Assembly (NCBI GenBank): GCA_019279435.1
Contig: JAAALK010000082.1
Span: 82,742,989-82,806,988 of the forward strand
Source: Zizania palustris
Lineage: Eukaryota; Streptophyta; Magnoliopsida; Poales; Poaceae
Length of the DNA: 64,000 bases
Direction of reading: 5' to 3'
Under the pieces are notes generated by a model that saw only the letters and a list, made by a program, of their open reading frames with translations, was not told the origin of the DNA and ran no database searches. Made by a program: the position numbers and the translations under genes. Shown here piece after piece: positions 1 to 9,780 of this stretch (positions are counted from its first letter, which is position 1; every line of letters starts with the position of its first letter).

Positions 1-762
1 CCTTCGGAGCAGCGAGATCCTCGATTGAAGGAGGCCTTCGCTGGTCTTCACCACCCCTTCGCGCCGATACAAAATATGGGCGTTGGTGCTCCGAAGGGGG
101 GAGTTGGCTCCGACGGAGGCATAGAACCACTCTTGGTCCCACCTCGAGTGCCACTTGTTGTTGACGGCCCTCGCCGGGAAGGCGTCCTGATACTCCTTCC
201 GAAGCTGAAAATTGGCGCTGCCGAAGGCCAGCGCCCTCTTGACGCGGTCCGGCCCCTCCCGCGGCTTCGGTTGGCAGTTGGCATCATGGAGGGCGACGAA
301 GACGTCCGCGCGGCCCTCGCAGCCCTCGGCCCTCATGGCCCACTCAAAAACGGCTAACCTCGCCACGGCGTTGGGCGAAAGCTGTGGAAGCTCGAGGTTG
401 TAAGCCTTGAGGACTTCGCTCAGCATCCCCACCGCTGGCAGACCGAGGCCGGCCTCGAAGAAGGCCTCGAACACCACCACCTCGTCAGCGCGAGGCCTCG
501 GCTCAACCTCCGACTTCTCCGGGACCCGAAGCTGGATCTTCGCCGCAATTTTCCCTTCGCAGGCCCTCCGGACCGACTCCTCCGTGGAGATCGAGGCCCT
601 CATCTCCAGGGTCTGCTCGAACTTGTCGGAGGGGGTCCGAAGGTCCCTCGGCCCCATCCGCCTGGGCGCAGTCTTCGCCGCCGCAGCCGCCGCCGCCTGC
701 ACCTGGGCGGAGCCCGAACTCGAGCCCAAAGCAGGAGGCTTCGCCACCGCCTTCTTCGGCAT
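1..762 (-). CDS. Antisense protein of GY-X, N-terminal part (putative gypsy-type transposon domain), open at window edge
   Basis: Reading the minus strand from the ATG at 762 gives 254 codons with no stop up to base 1. It is the least damaged coding stretch in the window. An Ala-rich N-terminus is followed by a segment matching exon 1 of the antisense genes in GY-E and GY-B: the words EAFFEAGLG, LPQLSPNAVARL, FEWAMRAEGCEGR, FGSANFQLRKEY and WFYASVG recur with substitutions. By family knowledge this resembles the Pfam 'putative gypsy type transposon' domain, common in grass annotations and often called a transposase without proof. Its function is unknown. A TATA box lies 140 bp upstream. The start is the first ATG after that box. 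Later exons would lie left of the window. Confidence 0.75.
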   Translation of the reverse strand, partial: MPKKAVAKPPALGSSSGSAQVQAAAAAAAKTAPRRMGPRDLRTPSDKFEQTLEMRASISTEESVRRACEGKIAAKIQLRVPEKSEVEPRPRADEVVVFEAFFEAGLGLPAVGMLSEVLKAYNLELPQLSPNAVARLAVFEWAMRAEGCEGRADVFVALHDANCQPKPREGPDRVKRALAFGSANFQLRKEYQDAFPARAVNNKWHSRWDQEWFYASVGANSPLRSTNAHILYRREGVVKTSEGLLQSRISLLRR

Positions 763-901
763 GTCGCTGGGACTTCGGCGCGAAGAGCTAAAGCTAAGCG
801 AAGGGGGGGCTCGGAGCGAAGCTAGAAGAGGAGCAGAGCGAGGTTTGCAAGGCAACAAGAAGAGAGCAAATGAAGGTGTGCCGAAGCCGCACGCGGTAAG
901 T

Positions 902-911
902 CTCTATTTAT
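902..911 (-). promoter_or_regulatory. TATA box of the GY-X antisense gene
   Basis: The minus strand reads CTATAAATAG, 140 bp upstream of the antisense ATG at 762. The same decamer occurs in the matching place of GY-H (62571-62580). It is outside the LTR, so it would drive the antisense gene independently of the element's main promoter. The TATA role is inference from motif and position. Confidence 0.6.
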
Positions 912-1198
912 AGGCGCGGTAAGAATTCCAACCGTCGTGGGCCGGGCTCACCGCCAGATGGGCCTCCGGCGAAAGCAAATCAAGCCCAAGCAGGGTAACG
1001 GTAACATTTTCGACCGTTGCGGAGCCGTGCGGGCTCCCCGAGCCCCGAGGCCGGTCCGACGGTAAGCGCAGGCATTTATTGCTCCCGGATGTCGAGGCCG
1101 CCCTCGGTCCGGGCGCCGAAGGTATGTTTTCTCCGTAGTTATGTTTCCAGGTCATTTGTCCTAAGGACGCGTGCACCCCTTCGTTCCGAAGGCCTACA

Positions 1199-1211
1199 CG
1201 CGAGGGGCTAC
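1199..1211 (+). other. Polypurine tract of GY-X
   Basis: CGCGAGGGGCTAC directly abuts the TGTTGGGGG start of the 3' LTR. GY-E has the same GAGGGGCTAC in front of its 3' LTR, and GY-H the same on the other strand. It would prime plus-strand DNA synthesis. Confidence 0.75.
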
Positions 1212-1408
1212 TGTTGGGGGAGTATATTTCCCTCACACAGGGGCCAAATGACGTCAGCCTCCGACAGCCTTCGGCCCAGAGCCAGGTTCTGTCGGAGCCT
1301 GTTTTTCTTTGAGTATTACTTCCAGGTCCCAAGATGCTTCCCGAGGCCTGTAGCTTCGAAGCCCCCCAAACCAGGAGGTCCGGCTCGAAGCCCTTAGTTG
1401 AGCCAGGT

Positions 1409-1772
1409 TCGGAGGCCACCCTCCGGAGTCAAGCCCGGAGGCCACCCTCCGGAGTCAAGCCCGGAGGCCACCCTCCGGAGTCCAGTCCGGAGGCCACCCT
1501 CCGGAGTCCAGTTCGGGGGCCATCCTCCAGGAGCCAAGCCCGGAGGCCACCCTCCGGAGTCCAGTCCGGAGGCCACCCTCCAGAGTCCAGTTCGGAGGCC
1601 ATCCTCCAGGAGCCAAGCCCGGAGGCCACCCTCCGGAGTCCAACCCGGAGGCCACCCTCCGGAGTCCAGTTCGGAGGCCATCCTCCAGGAGCCAAGCCCG
1701 GAGGCCACCCTCCGGAGTCCAGTCCGGAGGCCACCCTCCGGAGTCCAGTTCGGAGGCCACCCTCCGGAGCCG
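1409..1772. repeat. Tandem 26-27 bp repeats with a hairpin core in the GY-X LTR
   Basis: About 14 tandem copies of a unit built on GGAGGCCACCCTCCGG followed by a 10 bp linker. GGAGG and CCTCC are complementary around a CCAC/CCAT loop, so each copy can form a small hairpin. The array lies upstream of the TATA box, in U3. Because copies drift between 26 and 27 bp, several long open frames cross it; I do not regard them as genes. Confidence 0.9.
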
Positions 1773-1967
1773 AGTCCATACCAGGGGCCCCCCGCCCCTG
1801 GAGTGTCGTTTAGCCGGTCAAAGCCTGGCGCAGCCTGACACGCCAGTAAGGCTGTAAAGTTGTCTGGCACCTTTTGTACCGTAGCTAAGCTCCTTTTCCC
1901 CTCTCTGCCCCTATGAACCAAGGGTTCATAGGGGGGCATTCCAGTCTTTTCCTCTGGCCTGCGTGCC

Positions 1968-1975
1968 TATAAAAG
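1968..1975 (+). promoter_or_regulatory. TATA box of the GY-X LTR
   Basis: TATAAAAG preceded by GCGTGCC, downstream of the hairpin array and about 240 bp before the LTR end. Position fits a U3/R boundary shortly after it. Confidence 0.6.
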
Positions 1976-2218
1976 CAGGGCCAAGCCCTTGTAACGGGAC
2001 ACATCCTCCAGGGGGCCATGAGACCCTGGAGTTATCCTCTCCACATCAAGGCACACCATGCCAAATCTACCACAAACTGGACGTAGGGTTATTATCCCCT
2101 AGGGGAGGCCCGAACCAGTATAAACCCTGTCTCTCCCTGTGAGAACCCATCGAGGTTCATTCTCCATATCATACTCCATCACAGAAAACCTGCTGGAACT
2201 AACGCAATTGTTCCAACA

Positions 2219-3103
2219 ATGACTGACGCCTTCCCGAGCCGCATCAACCACTGAAGATGTAGACAGCCCCCGGATTTGCGACTTCGTGTGAGCGAAGCGC
2301 TTGAAATACTGTCTCAATGTTTCTCCGGGGAGCTGCTTCACTTGGAAAAGGCTCCCTGTTGACATGGGGGGCACGAAGGTGCCCTGAAAGTTACTTATGA
2401 ACTTCCTCTTCAACTGTGACCAGGAAATGATTGATCCTGGCTTTAAAGACCAGAACCATCGCAACGCCACTCCTTGAAGAGCTAATGGGAAGCACTTCGC
2501 CATAGTCTCTCTGTCTCCGCCGCTAGCCTCAATCGCTAGGGCATAAGAACGCACAAACTCACTGGGATCTTCGTCTCCAGCATACTTGCAGAGCTTCGAA
2601 GTTTTGAACTTCGGATTGAAGCGAATCTTCTGAAGCTCAGGATGCAATGGAGATTCATTGTCGTAAGAAGCGTTCTCCGGGGCTTCGGGATAATCAAGGT
2701 CGTCGTCTTCGTGCACTTCGGGGATAACTGGGGTGGCTTGAGGGCGAAGCCTGTTCGCAGCCTCTTGCCGCCACCTCGCTACCTCGGCTTGAAGATTGGC
2801 CATTTGAGTGGCCATGTCTCCAAGGCTATCTTCATCTCCTCCGGAAGGTCCTTCCGGGTCTTGAGAGCTGGTATGATCAGTTCGAATCGGAATGGAGGGT
2901 GGCAGAGTGGCTCCGGGCGGTCGGAGTGTGGAAGGGGTTGGCAGAGAGGTTTCGTATCCTCGAGGGATAGAAGCCCCTTGCGGAGTTTGAGGTGGAGGGA
3001 TAGTCGAAGACCCTCCGACTTCGACTGTGTCGAAGGGTATCTCTCCGGAGATCCGAGAGGACCTCCGAGTGGGATTGCGAGGTGCGCTCCGCTTAGGAGG
3101 CAT
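2219..3103 (-). pseudogene. gag: gag of GY-F, 5' part, truncated by GY-X
   Basis: ATG at 3103 starts a capsid-type protein that is open for 295 codons until GY-X interrupts it. The frame then runs on to 2099 through LTR sequence by chance. The N-terminus is Pro/Thr/Ser-rich. The retrotransposon gag domain follows, with words such as AKCFPLALQGVALRWFW, WSQLKRKFISNFQGTF and VKQLPGETLRQYFKRFAH. The same words occur in the gag of GY-E and, decayed, GY-B. Gag would form the particle that packages element RNA. The part before the insertion has no internal stop, so it was in better shape than the GY-B copy when GY-X landed. Confidence 0.85.
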
Positions 3104-3145
3104 GATGCAAGAGGTTGGTAGAGAACGAAGTTTTTTGGACTAGGT

Positions 3146-3164
3146 TCCCCACGGACGGCGCCAA
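3146..3164 (-). other. Primer-binding site of GY-F
   Basis: Minus strand reads TTGGCGCCGTCCGTGGGGA immediately after the LTR end. The same block follows the LTRs of GY-B and, with one change, GY-E. TGGCGCC is the complement of a tRNA 3' end, possibly of the Asp type used by related gypsy elements. The tRNA is my guess. Confidence 0.65.
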
Positions 3165-3165
3165 C

Positions 3166-3660
3166 TGTTGGCGTAAAAGATTACGCTAACAGGTTTCTGT
3201 AGAAAAGAAACTAACAAACGAAGTGTTCGCGAAGCAAACTGTTCTAAGCCTCCGAAAGGATAATAGCTTAGAATAGTTCGAAAGTGTGTATTGATTCACT
3301 TGTAATCGGTCCCTATTACAGGGTGAAATGGGGGGTATTTATAGGCCTAAACACTAAGGAAAAGACCTATTTACCCCTCTATTACAACCGACATTAAGGA
3401 AACTATTCGGTTTCCTTAATAGGGCTAAAATAGTAAAAGACTAATCTAATAGGATAGAAGATAAGTCTTCCATCTTAGCTGGCAAAAAAGATCCTGAAGG
3501 GCTTTGGTTCGAAGACATACTTCGAACCAGTGCCTGTCTTTAAGCTTCGAACCAGGTTCCGAGCATCTTCGAAGAAGGTCTTCGGTCAATCTTCGAACTA
3601 GTTGGCTGTCTTCGTACTGTTTTGGCAATAACCCCGAAGATGAGATATTTTCCCCCAACA
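3166..3660 (-). repeat. 5' LTR of GY-F (495 bp)
   Basis: Plus-strand limits are TGTTGGCGTAAAAG at the left and TTTCCCCCAACA at the right, that is TG...CA in minus orientation. TATAAATA on the minus strand lies near 3340. Same family as 25658-26152 and 61751-62245, all 495 bp. Confidence 0.9.
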
Positions 3661-4041
3661 ATGACTAACTGAATTGAATTCGAAATTGAATATTGAAGTT
3701 ATTTTGTTGTTGAACAGTTTAGTTCAGTTCTGAATTTTCTGAATCTTTGGTTTGTTTCGAAGATTCAATTGCCGAATTAACTCTGTCGATCATCCAATTG
3801 ACGATCTATTCATTATAGTTCAGAATACCAAGTATCGATAGAATGCTTCGACACTTCAAACTCCGAACAAGACTGAATTCTGAATTTGAAAAAGATTTGT
3901 CACTCTGATTTGTATTGATTGGTTTAAAATTTGAATCTGAATTTTTGGAGGAGCGTTGGGTGATTTGAAAAGGTCATCACATTCGTGAGAATTTGTCGAG
4001 GCGCCTATTCACCCCCCTCTTGTCGCCATTCCGATCCCACA
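3661..4041 (+). repeat. CO-J: 3' part of a copia LTR (SIRE-like)
   Basis: Ends GGCGCCTATTCACCCCCC...CCGATCCCACA, the ending type of the large copia LTRs here (compare 43110-43163 and 60930-60972). No primer site or gag follows, so it is a solo or 3' LTR. Its left part is cut by GY-F. It is AT-rich with no coding potential. Confidence 0.7.
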
Positions 4042-4800
4042 GACCGCAGCATGCCAGCCCGTTAGGTGACGGCGTGGCACGGGTCGGTCAGACCAGGATG
4101 ACACCACCGGTCAGACCAATGGCTCCTAGAAAATTTATCCCCGGACTCCGTCGACTGCCTTGTCGGAGATGGATAGATGTGAAAGTCTTTGGCGAAGAAG
4201 ATGAGATGAAAAACAATGCAAAACACCAAAATATCAGAGGTAATTCGGCCAAGAGACCGAATTACCGATAAAAACCGATAAAACGATAAAAATCAGTTAC
4301 GTGGATGAAACAGATGATTCACACGCGAATCAACAAGGCTTACCGTGATTACGATGCAACAGACGAATGGTTTACAACGCAAACCACCAAAGATAGACAT
4401 TATTAGGTTAATCCTAGGGCAAAGAAAGTAGATTGAATGGTAAAAGTACGATTCAAGGTAAAATAATAGATTGGATCTATTAGGGTTTCAGGGAGAGAGA
4501 GTCCTTGAATCGGCCTTGCCCCTATATTTATAGGGGTTGGACATGGCATGCCTAGGTTCTAATTTGACGTAAATATGAGTCCAAGTCATTAAAAATTAAT
4601 TAGGTTTAAAAATACCCCAAAATCAATAATCTAACTCAGATTCAAATTAACCCGGTCAGACCAAAGTGGGATGGTCAGACTGGCGGTAATGGCCATTCAG
4701 ACCAGCCTATGCCAGGACTTAGCATATTTTCGGACCAAATTACCAATTTTGACTTTTTGACAATTTTGACCATTAATGCCATTTTTTTGCTATCAATACA
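4042..4800 (-). repeat. 3' LTR of GY-D (left limit uncertain)
   Basis: The right end ...TATCAATACA at 4800 is followed by TGCCCCCCTACG, the complement of a polypurine tract, so a minus-strand LTR starts here. A TATA box lies in an 18 bp perfect-arm palindrome at 4519-4536 (CCCCTATA-TT-TATAGGGG). The words GGTCAGACC recur, as they do inside the gag spacer of GY-D. I could not fix the left end. CO-J may be inserted in this LTR, in which case it continues left of the window. No protein gene seen. Confidence 0.6.
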
Positions 4801-4812
4801 TGCCCCCCTACG
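4801..4812 (-). other. Polypurine tract of GY-D
   Basis: Minus strand CGTAGGGGGGCA directly precedes the TGTATTGATAG start of the GY-D 3' LTR. Between it and 4832 lie only 3' untranslated bases of GY-D. Confidence 0.65.
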
Positions 4813-4832
4813 TTTTGGCAAACTTTAGTGAG

Positions 4833-5494
4833 TGTTGGGGGAGATAATCCCGAAGGCCAGGGGGCCCACTGCCAGGGGGTCTGAAGCCAAGGATACCGGA
4901 GGCCACCCTCCGGGAGAAGGTTGTCGGAGGCCGCCCTCCGGGAGAAGGTTGCCGGAGGTCGCCCTCCGGGAGAAGGTTGCCGGAGGCCACCTTCCGGGAG
5001 ATGAAGGCAGGAGGCCGCCCTCCGGTACAAGGGCGCTGGAGGCCATCCCCCGGGAGGAAGACGTCGGAGGCCACCCTCCGGGAGAAGGTCGTCGGAGGCC
5101 GCCCTCCGGGAGGGAATTGCCGGCGGCCCTCCCTCGGGCCGCAGTAGCGAACCCAAAGGGAACGCTGGCGGGAAAAGGACGGGACAAATATACAGGGGGA
5201 CAGGATCGCGATCCTCTGAGCCGTGTCGGGCGGCGTAGGCAGCGTCCGACGCGGCTGATACGCTGTCAGAGTCGAATCCTCTTGTCTGTGCTGTATATAG
5301 TCCGTTTTGTCTATACTGTCGACCGGCCGTTGGCTGTGTAGCCGTTGGCATTCTAGAGGCACTTGGCCCTCTGGACGGGGCGCCCTATAAATACCCCCCA
5401 ACTACAGTTGTAATGCCACAAGCTCAAGGAACATTGAATACACCATCCTCATTTCCACCAAGAAAACCTGCTGGTCCGATCCGTCGTTCCAACA
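4833..5494 (+). repeat. 5' LTR of GY-E (662 bp)
   Basis: TGTTGGGGGAG...CGTTCCAACA, matched base for base in length by 17137-17798. U3 contains a tandem array at about 4895-5130 with a 28 bp unit on CGGAGGCCGCCCTCCG, about eight copies. This hairpin core is the one in the GY-X LTR. TATAAATA at 5386-5393 is the likely promoter. Confidence 0.95.
5386..5393 (+). promoter_or_regulatory. TATA box of the GY-E 5' LTR
   Basis: TATAAATA in CGCCCTATAAATACCCCCC, 102 bp before the LTR end. Preserved unchanged in the 3' LTR at 17690-17697. Confidence 0.65.
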
Positions 5495-5495
5495 G

Positions 5496-5514
5496 TCGGC
5501 GCCGTCCGTGGGGA
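5496..5514 (+). other. Primer-binding site of GY-E
   Basis: TCGGCGCCGTCCGTGGGGA one base after the 5' LTR. It matches the sites of GY-F and GY-B except for one base. Confidence 0.65.
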
Positions 5515-5559
5515 CCTTAGTCCAAGAAGCTATCGTCCTCTACACCCACTCACCAAACC

Positions 5560-7127
5560 ATGTCAAGTCGAAAGGGAGCAAGCGCGGTTCCCCCGCGCCG
5601 GTCAGCCCACACCGCCGGGGTCGAGCCCGCCGCGATCCCCGACCCCGGCCCTTCGGCCCCTGTCGATACGCCGGTCGGGGCACCTTCCCTGGAGCCAACC
5701 CAGATGCCGGAAGGGACGCCCGAGGCCGGAGGCCCTGCCGGCATACCTGAGCCAACCTCCGTCAACCTGGCGGGGGCGCCAGAGGTACCGCCGGAGCAGC
5801 ACGCTCCAGCCGGACCCCCGGTGGTGTCCCTCCGGACTGACTACGCCCGCTCTCGGGACCCCGACACCACTTCAGGAGGAAGCGGGAGTCAAGCCGACGC
5901 CCTGGACGCTGAGAACGCCTGGCTGAAGGCAGAACTGGCCTTGTGGCGCCAGGAGGCGTCGCTCCGCCCTCCAGAGCCGCTCCGCGCCGCAAAAGCTATG
6001 GCCGTGGCGCTAAGCGACGATGAAGATCCAGAGGACGGAGAGAACCCGTCGTACAACGAGGAGTCCCCCTTGCATCCGGACCTTCAGTGGGAGCGCTTCG
6101 GCTCGAAGTTTCGCGCCGCCAAGCTCCCCAAGTACTCCGGAGACTCTGACCCTGGGGAGTTCTCCCGCTCCTACGCCCTGGCCATAGAGGCGTCCGGAGG
6201 AAGCCGGGACACCATGGCTAAATGCTTCCCCCTGGCACTCGAAGGGATCGCCCTCCGATGGTTCTGGTCGCTCCGACCCGGGACCATTCACTCGTGGGAG
6301 CAGCTGAGGAAGAAGTTCGTCAACAACTTCCAAGGAACCTTCGTGGCCCCCATGTCCACCGGGAGCCTCTTCCAAGTGAAGCAACAGCCCGGGGAAACTT
6401 TGCGGCAGTATTCTCAGCGCTTTGCGCACACCAAGGCCTAGATCAAGGGGCTTTCGGCTTCCTCCATCATCGACGCGGCCTGAGAGGGCGTCACCCACCC
6501 AGGTCTCCTCGATAAGCTCCACCAAAAACCTATCTCTTCAGTGGCACAACTCATGACGTACTTCGAAGAGTACGCCCGGTCCGAGGAGGGCCAGATGCGC
6601 CGGCAGGCGATGGTAGCCCCCATTCGGGCCCCGAGCGCCAGGGCGTATGAAGCCCCCCGGATCATCGCCGGGGCGCGCGCCAAGCTTCCGACTTCCGCCG
6701 CCAGGAGCCCGGTCGGCATGATCCCATCCTTCGAGACTCTCGGCGAGGCCGAAAGCACCTTCGGGGGGAAGTCCTCAGTATCACCCCCCAAGCCCCCGCC
6801 AAGCACCTGCACACGCCCGGCAGAAGCCGCCCAGCCGGAGCCAAGCATCCACCCCGGGAGCTCTCCAGGGAAGCCTTTTACTACAGCGTCCACGGCGAGA
6901 ACCGGAGCCACGACACCGACTCCTGCCTGACCATACTCGCCCTTCGTAGCGACTACCTCGAGCGCAACGCCGGCCGCGGCTCCACCGACAAGGGGGTCGC
7001 TACCCCTCGCCCCGAAGCGGTCCAGGTAGTTGGGCGCCGCGAGGAGCCGAAGGTCCCGATCCCGGTTTTCAAGCACGGCGGAGCCCCGGCCCCCAAGCTC
7101 GAAGGCGCCCCAGACCGGGGAAAGCGA
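5560..7127 (+). pseudogene. gag: gag of GY-E (broken)
   Basis: ATG at 5560 starts a Pro/Ala-rich N-terminus, then a retrotransposon gag domain (words LALEGIALRWFWSLRPG, KKFVNNFQGTFVAPM, QQPGETLRQYSQRFAH). TAG at 6439 and TGA at 6481 interrupt the frame. It continues through 6541 (LMTYFEEYARSEEG). Between about 6600 and 6876 the frame shifts by one base. From 6876 the other frame reads a His/Cys motif (VHG...SHDTDSC), which resembles the nucleocapsid knuckle with its first Cys replaced by Tyr. That frame leads straight into protease. The ancestor was therefore one continuous gag-pol frame. Gag would build the particle. Aligned to GY-F, the stops replace Gln and Arg codons. Confidence 0.85.
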
Positions 7128-7697
7128 GTGGTCCTCCCCATATCTGGAGGGGGAGCCTTGGGGGCCCTTTCCAAGCGACAGCGCCGAGACTACGTTCTGG
7201 AGGTCGGGCATATCGGCACATCTGGCCCCTCGGCCCTCCCGGAGTGGTCTCATGTCCCCATCACCTTCACCGCCGAGGTCACCTCCGGAGTCAAATTCCC
7301 GCACGCCGATCCCCTAGTCATTTCAGCAGACATCGCCGGAGCCGAGGTGCGTCGTATACTGGTCGACGGGGGGAGTTCCGCTGACATCATCTTCATGCAG
7401 GCCTTTGATCAGCTATGCCTGTCACGCAAGCACCTACTGCCAGCTTCGCGCCCACTTCAAGGCTTCGCAGGCCCTCCGCTGGATGCCCTGGGCCAGATCC
7501 TGTTGGAAGTAACCTTCGGCAACTCCCCCCTACAGCGCCACGAAGAAATTCTGTTCGACGTAGTCGACGCCCCGTACGCCTACAATGCTATCTTCGGGAG
7601 GGGGATCCTCAATTGCTTCGGAGTTGTCGCGCACCACAACTACCTCTGCCTCAAGATGCCGACTCCCGGGGGGGTGCTGTTAGTCCTGGGTGACTAG
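7128..7697 (+). pseudogene. pol: Aspartic protease part of GY-E pol
   Basis: Retropepsin-like domain that would cut the polyprotein. The catalytic loop is ILVDGGSSADIIF, intact. Before it is the conserved lead VLPISGGGALGALSK, also found in GY-B. The frame is the same as downstream RT. TAG at 7695 follows LGD, where GY-B continues with GDEAAAQ; a CAG or GAG codon has become TAG. The downstream 40 bases stay in frame, so the domain itself looks intact. Confidence 0.85.
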
Positions 7698-7736
7698 GCC
7701 GCGGCCCGCCGGGTCGAGTACGGCCATTCAGCACCG

Positions 7737-8930
7737 TTGGAGCCACGGCAAATTAACAGTGTCCGCGAGGGCACCGAAGGAGCCGGCCTCGTAGAAAGCA
7801 AGGACCCCGAGCAGAAGGGCCGCCCCGCCAAACCACTCCCGGAGGGGGAAATCATCACCAAGACCTTGACTCAAGGAGGGAAGGATTACCCGATCAAATT
7901 CGGAGGGGGCCTGGAATCGGAGGTGTCGGCGCAGATCGAAGCTATCATCCGCGGCAACCTCGACATCTTCGCGTGGTCCGACGCGGACATTACCGGCGTC
8001 GACCGCTCGATCATCGAGCACTCGCTGGCCGTCGACCCGAAGGCGCGGCCGGTTCGCCAGGGGCTCCGGACGCTTTCCACCGAGCGGGCCGAGCTCGCCA
8101 AGGCTGAGACGGAGAAGCTGCTTCGAGCAGGGGTCATCCGGGAAGTGAGTCATACCGATTGGTTGTCTAACCCAGTGTTTGTCCAGAAGAAAACATCTGG
8201 CAAGTGGCGCATGTGTATCGACTTTCTTTCTCTGAATAAAGCTTGCCCCCGTGACCCCTACCCCCTGCCCCGCATTGACCAACTAGTTGACTCCACAGCC
8301 AGAGCAGAGCTCCTCAGTTTCCTCGACGCTTATTCCGGATACCATCAGATCTGGCTAAGGCCCGAAGACCAGGAGAAAACAAGTTTTGTCACTCCAGCCG
8401 GAGTATTCTGCTACCTCCGGATGCCCTTCGGCCTTCGCAACGTCGGGGCAACCTTCTCCAGGCTAATCTCCAAAGCCCTGGGTCATCAGCTAGGATGCAA
8501 TGTGGAAGCATACATGGACGATATCGTCATCAAAAGTGCCACCAAGAGCCACCACGGATTAGACATAGCTGAGACCTTCGACAGCCTCCGACGATGTGGA
8601 ATCCGGCTCAATCCGGACAAATGTGTCTTCGGAGCACGCGCAGGGAAACTGCTTGGGTACCTCGTTTCCAGCCGGGGCATCGAGGCCAGTCCAACACAAG
8701 TTCAGGCGCTACAGAACATGGCCCCCCCTCAGAATCTGAAGCAAGCGCAAAAACTGGCCGGGCGGTTGGCGGCCCTCGGGCGTTTTCTGGCAAAATCAGC
8801 AGAGCGCAGCCTGCCCATCTTCAAGGCGCTCCGAAGTTCTAAGCATTTCGAGTAGACCCCCGAGTGTCAGGACTGCTTCCGACAAATCAAGGAATATCTC
8901 TCCGGCCTCGTGGCCCTCGCCACACCCTAG
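7737..8930 (+). pseudogene. pol: Reverse transcriptase part of GY-E pol
   Basis: Gypsy RT that would copy element RNA into DNA. Visible motifs: LLRAGVIREV, FLDAYSGYHQI, MPFGLRNVGATF, and the catalytic YMDD at 8511. The RT core is uninterrupted for 373 codons. TAG at 8853 replaces the Trp of the FEWTPE motif; another TAG lies at 8928, before the RNase H segment. Both fit single transitions. Confidence 0.9.
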
Positions 8931-8945
8931 GCCGACAGCCCTTTA

Positions 8946-9780
8946 TTGGTCTACGTCGCCGCCTCCGGCACCGCAGCAAGTGCGGCTTTAGTTCAAGAGG
9001 CAGAGCTCGGCGGGAAGCTAATCCAACGCCCTGTCTACTTCGTTTCCAAAGTCCTCGCCGGAGCCAAGGCTAGGTACTCCGAGCTCGAAAAGGTGGCCTA
9101 CGCCCTCGTCATGGCCTCCCGGAAGCTCCGGCACTACTTCCTGGCTCACGACATCGTCATCCCGACTGCCTACCCGCTAGGCGACATGTTCCGGAACAAG
9201 GACGCCACCAGCCGCATTGGCAAGTGGGCGGTGGAATTAGCCCCGTTCGGAATCTCTTTCGTCGCCCGGACAGCCAACAAGTCCCAAATCCTCGCCGACT
9301 TCGTCGCAGAGTGGACGATGGCCTGCGAGCCCGCGGGCGCCGAAGCAAGCGAAGGGGTTTGGACCGTCTTTTCAGACGGTGCTTACCAGGCCTCGGGGGC
9401 TGGGGCCGGAGCAGTCATTGTCTCCCCATCCGACCAGCAGGCCCTGTATTCTGCTCGGCTGAACTTCAAGGCCACAAACAATATCGCCGAGTACGAAGGA
9501 GTCCTCTTGGGGCTCCGCAAGGCGCACGCGCTGGGAGCCGCGCGTGTTGTCGTCAAGACCGATTCTCAAGTCGTCGCCGGGCACATCGACAAGAGTTTCC
9601 GGGCTAAGCACCCCGACCTCGCCTCCTACCTCGACTCCATCCGCAAGTTCGAAGCAGCCTTCAAGGGTATATCCGTCCAAAACATTCCGCGAGGCGAAAA
9701 CGGCCAAGCTGACACCCTCGCCAAGGCCGGGGCAGGGGCTCAAGCCTTGCCGCCAGGGGCTTTTTTCGAGGAGCTCACCC
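8946..9780 (+). pseudogene. pol: RNase H region of GY-E pol
   Basis: In frame with RT. A first segment (ELEKVAYALVMASRKLRHYF) is the usual connection/RNase H-like part of gypsy RT. A second RNase H domain follows, with acidic residues in VFSDGAYQ, NNIAEYEGVLLGL, VVVKTDSQVVAGH and ENGQADTLAKA, so D-E-D-D are all present. Two RNase H-type segments in a row are typical of the Tat lineage. No stop within the domain; the open frame continues into integrase. Confidence 0.85.

Larger units (their letters stand above)
1..2218 (+). mobile_element. GY-X: 3' end of a Ty3/gypsy (Tat-type) retrotransposon
   Basis: The sequence holds an antisense ORF, a polypurine tract ending in GAGGGGCTAC, and a 3' LTR that starts TGTTGGGGG and ends TTCCAACA. 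The same order is seen at the 3' end of the complete element GY-E. The body and 5' LTR lie left of the window. The right end joins the gag of GY-F in mid-codon series, so GY-X inserted into GY-F. The base run ATGAC after the LTR is the expected right copy of a 5 bp target duplication; its partner is outside the window. Region 912-1198 between the antisense promoter and the polypurine tract shows no gene. Confidence 0.85.
1212..2218 (+). repeat. 3' LTR of GY-X (1007 bp)
   Basis: Begins TGTTGGGGGAG after a polypurine tract and ends TTCCAACA exactly where the gag coding sequence of GY-F resumes. It contains a 26-27 bp hairpin-forming tandem array (1409-1772) and a TATA box (TATAAAAG, 1968-1975). 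It differs from the GY-E LTR overall but shares the start, the end and the hairpin motif, so it is a related but distinct LTR family. Confidence 0.85.
2219..3660 (-). mobile_element. GY-F: 5' end of a minus-strand Ty3/gypsy element
   Basis: Read on the minus strand it gives a 495 bp 5' LTR, a primer site, a short leader and the first two thirds of gag, then stops where GY-X is inserted. Its LTR is the same family and exactly the same length as those of GY-B and GY-H. ATGAC at 3661-3665 is the expected right target duplication. The rest of the element lies left of the window. Confidence 0.85.

Noticed and set aside
1334..1939. Pro/Gly-rich open frames on both strands in the GY-X LTR
   Set aside because: They are readings of the hairpin tandem array in U3 and have no homologue in the other LTRs beyond the repeat.
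2219..3665. The same pentamer ATGAC after both 2218 and 3660, as if one target duplication
   Set aside because: Both copies are on the right side of their elements. The first is also native gag coding sequence of GY-F. Their true partners should be left of the window; the match is probably chance.
5496..5514. Naming the primer tRNA of the gypsy elements
   Set aside because: TGGCGCC fits the 3' end of an Asp-type tRNA, but the next bases do not match well by memory; a tRNA database comparison would be needed.
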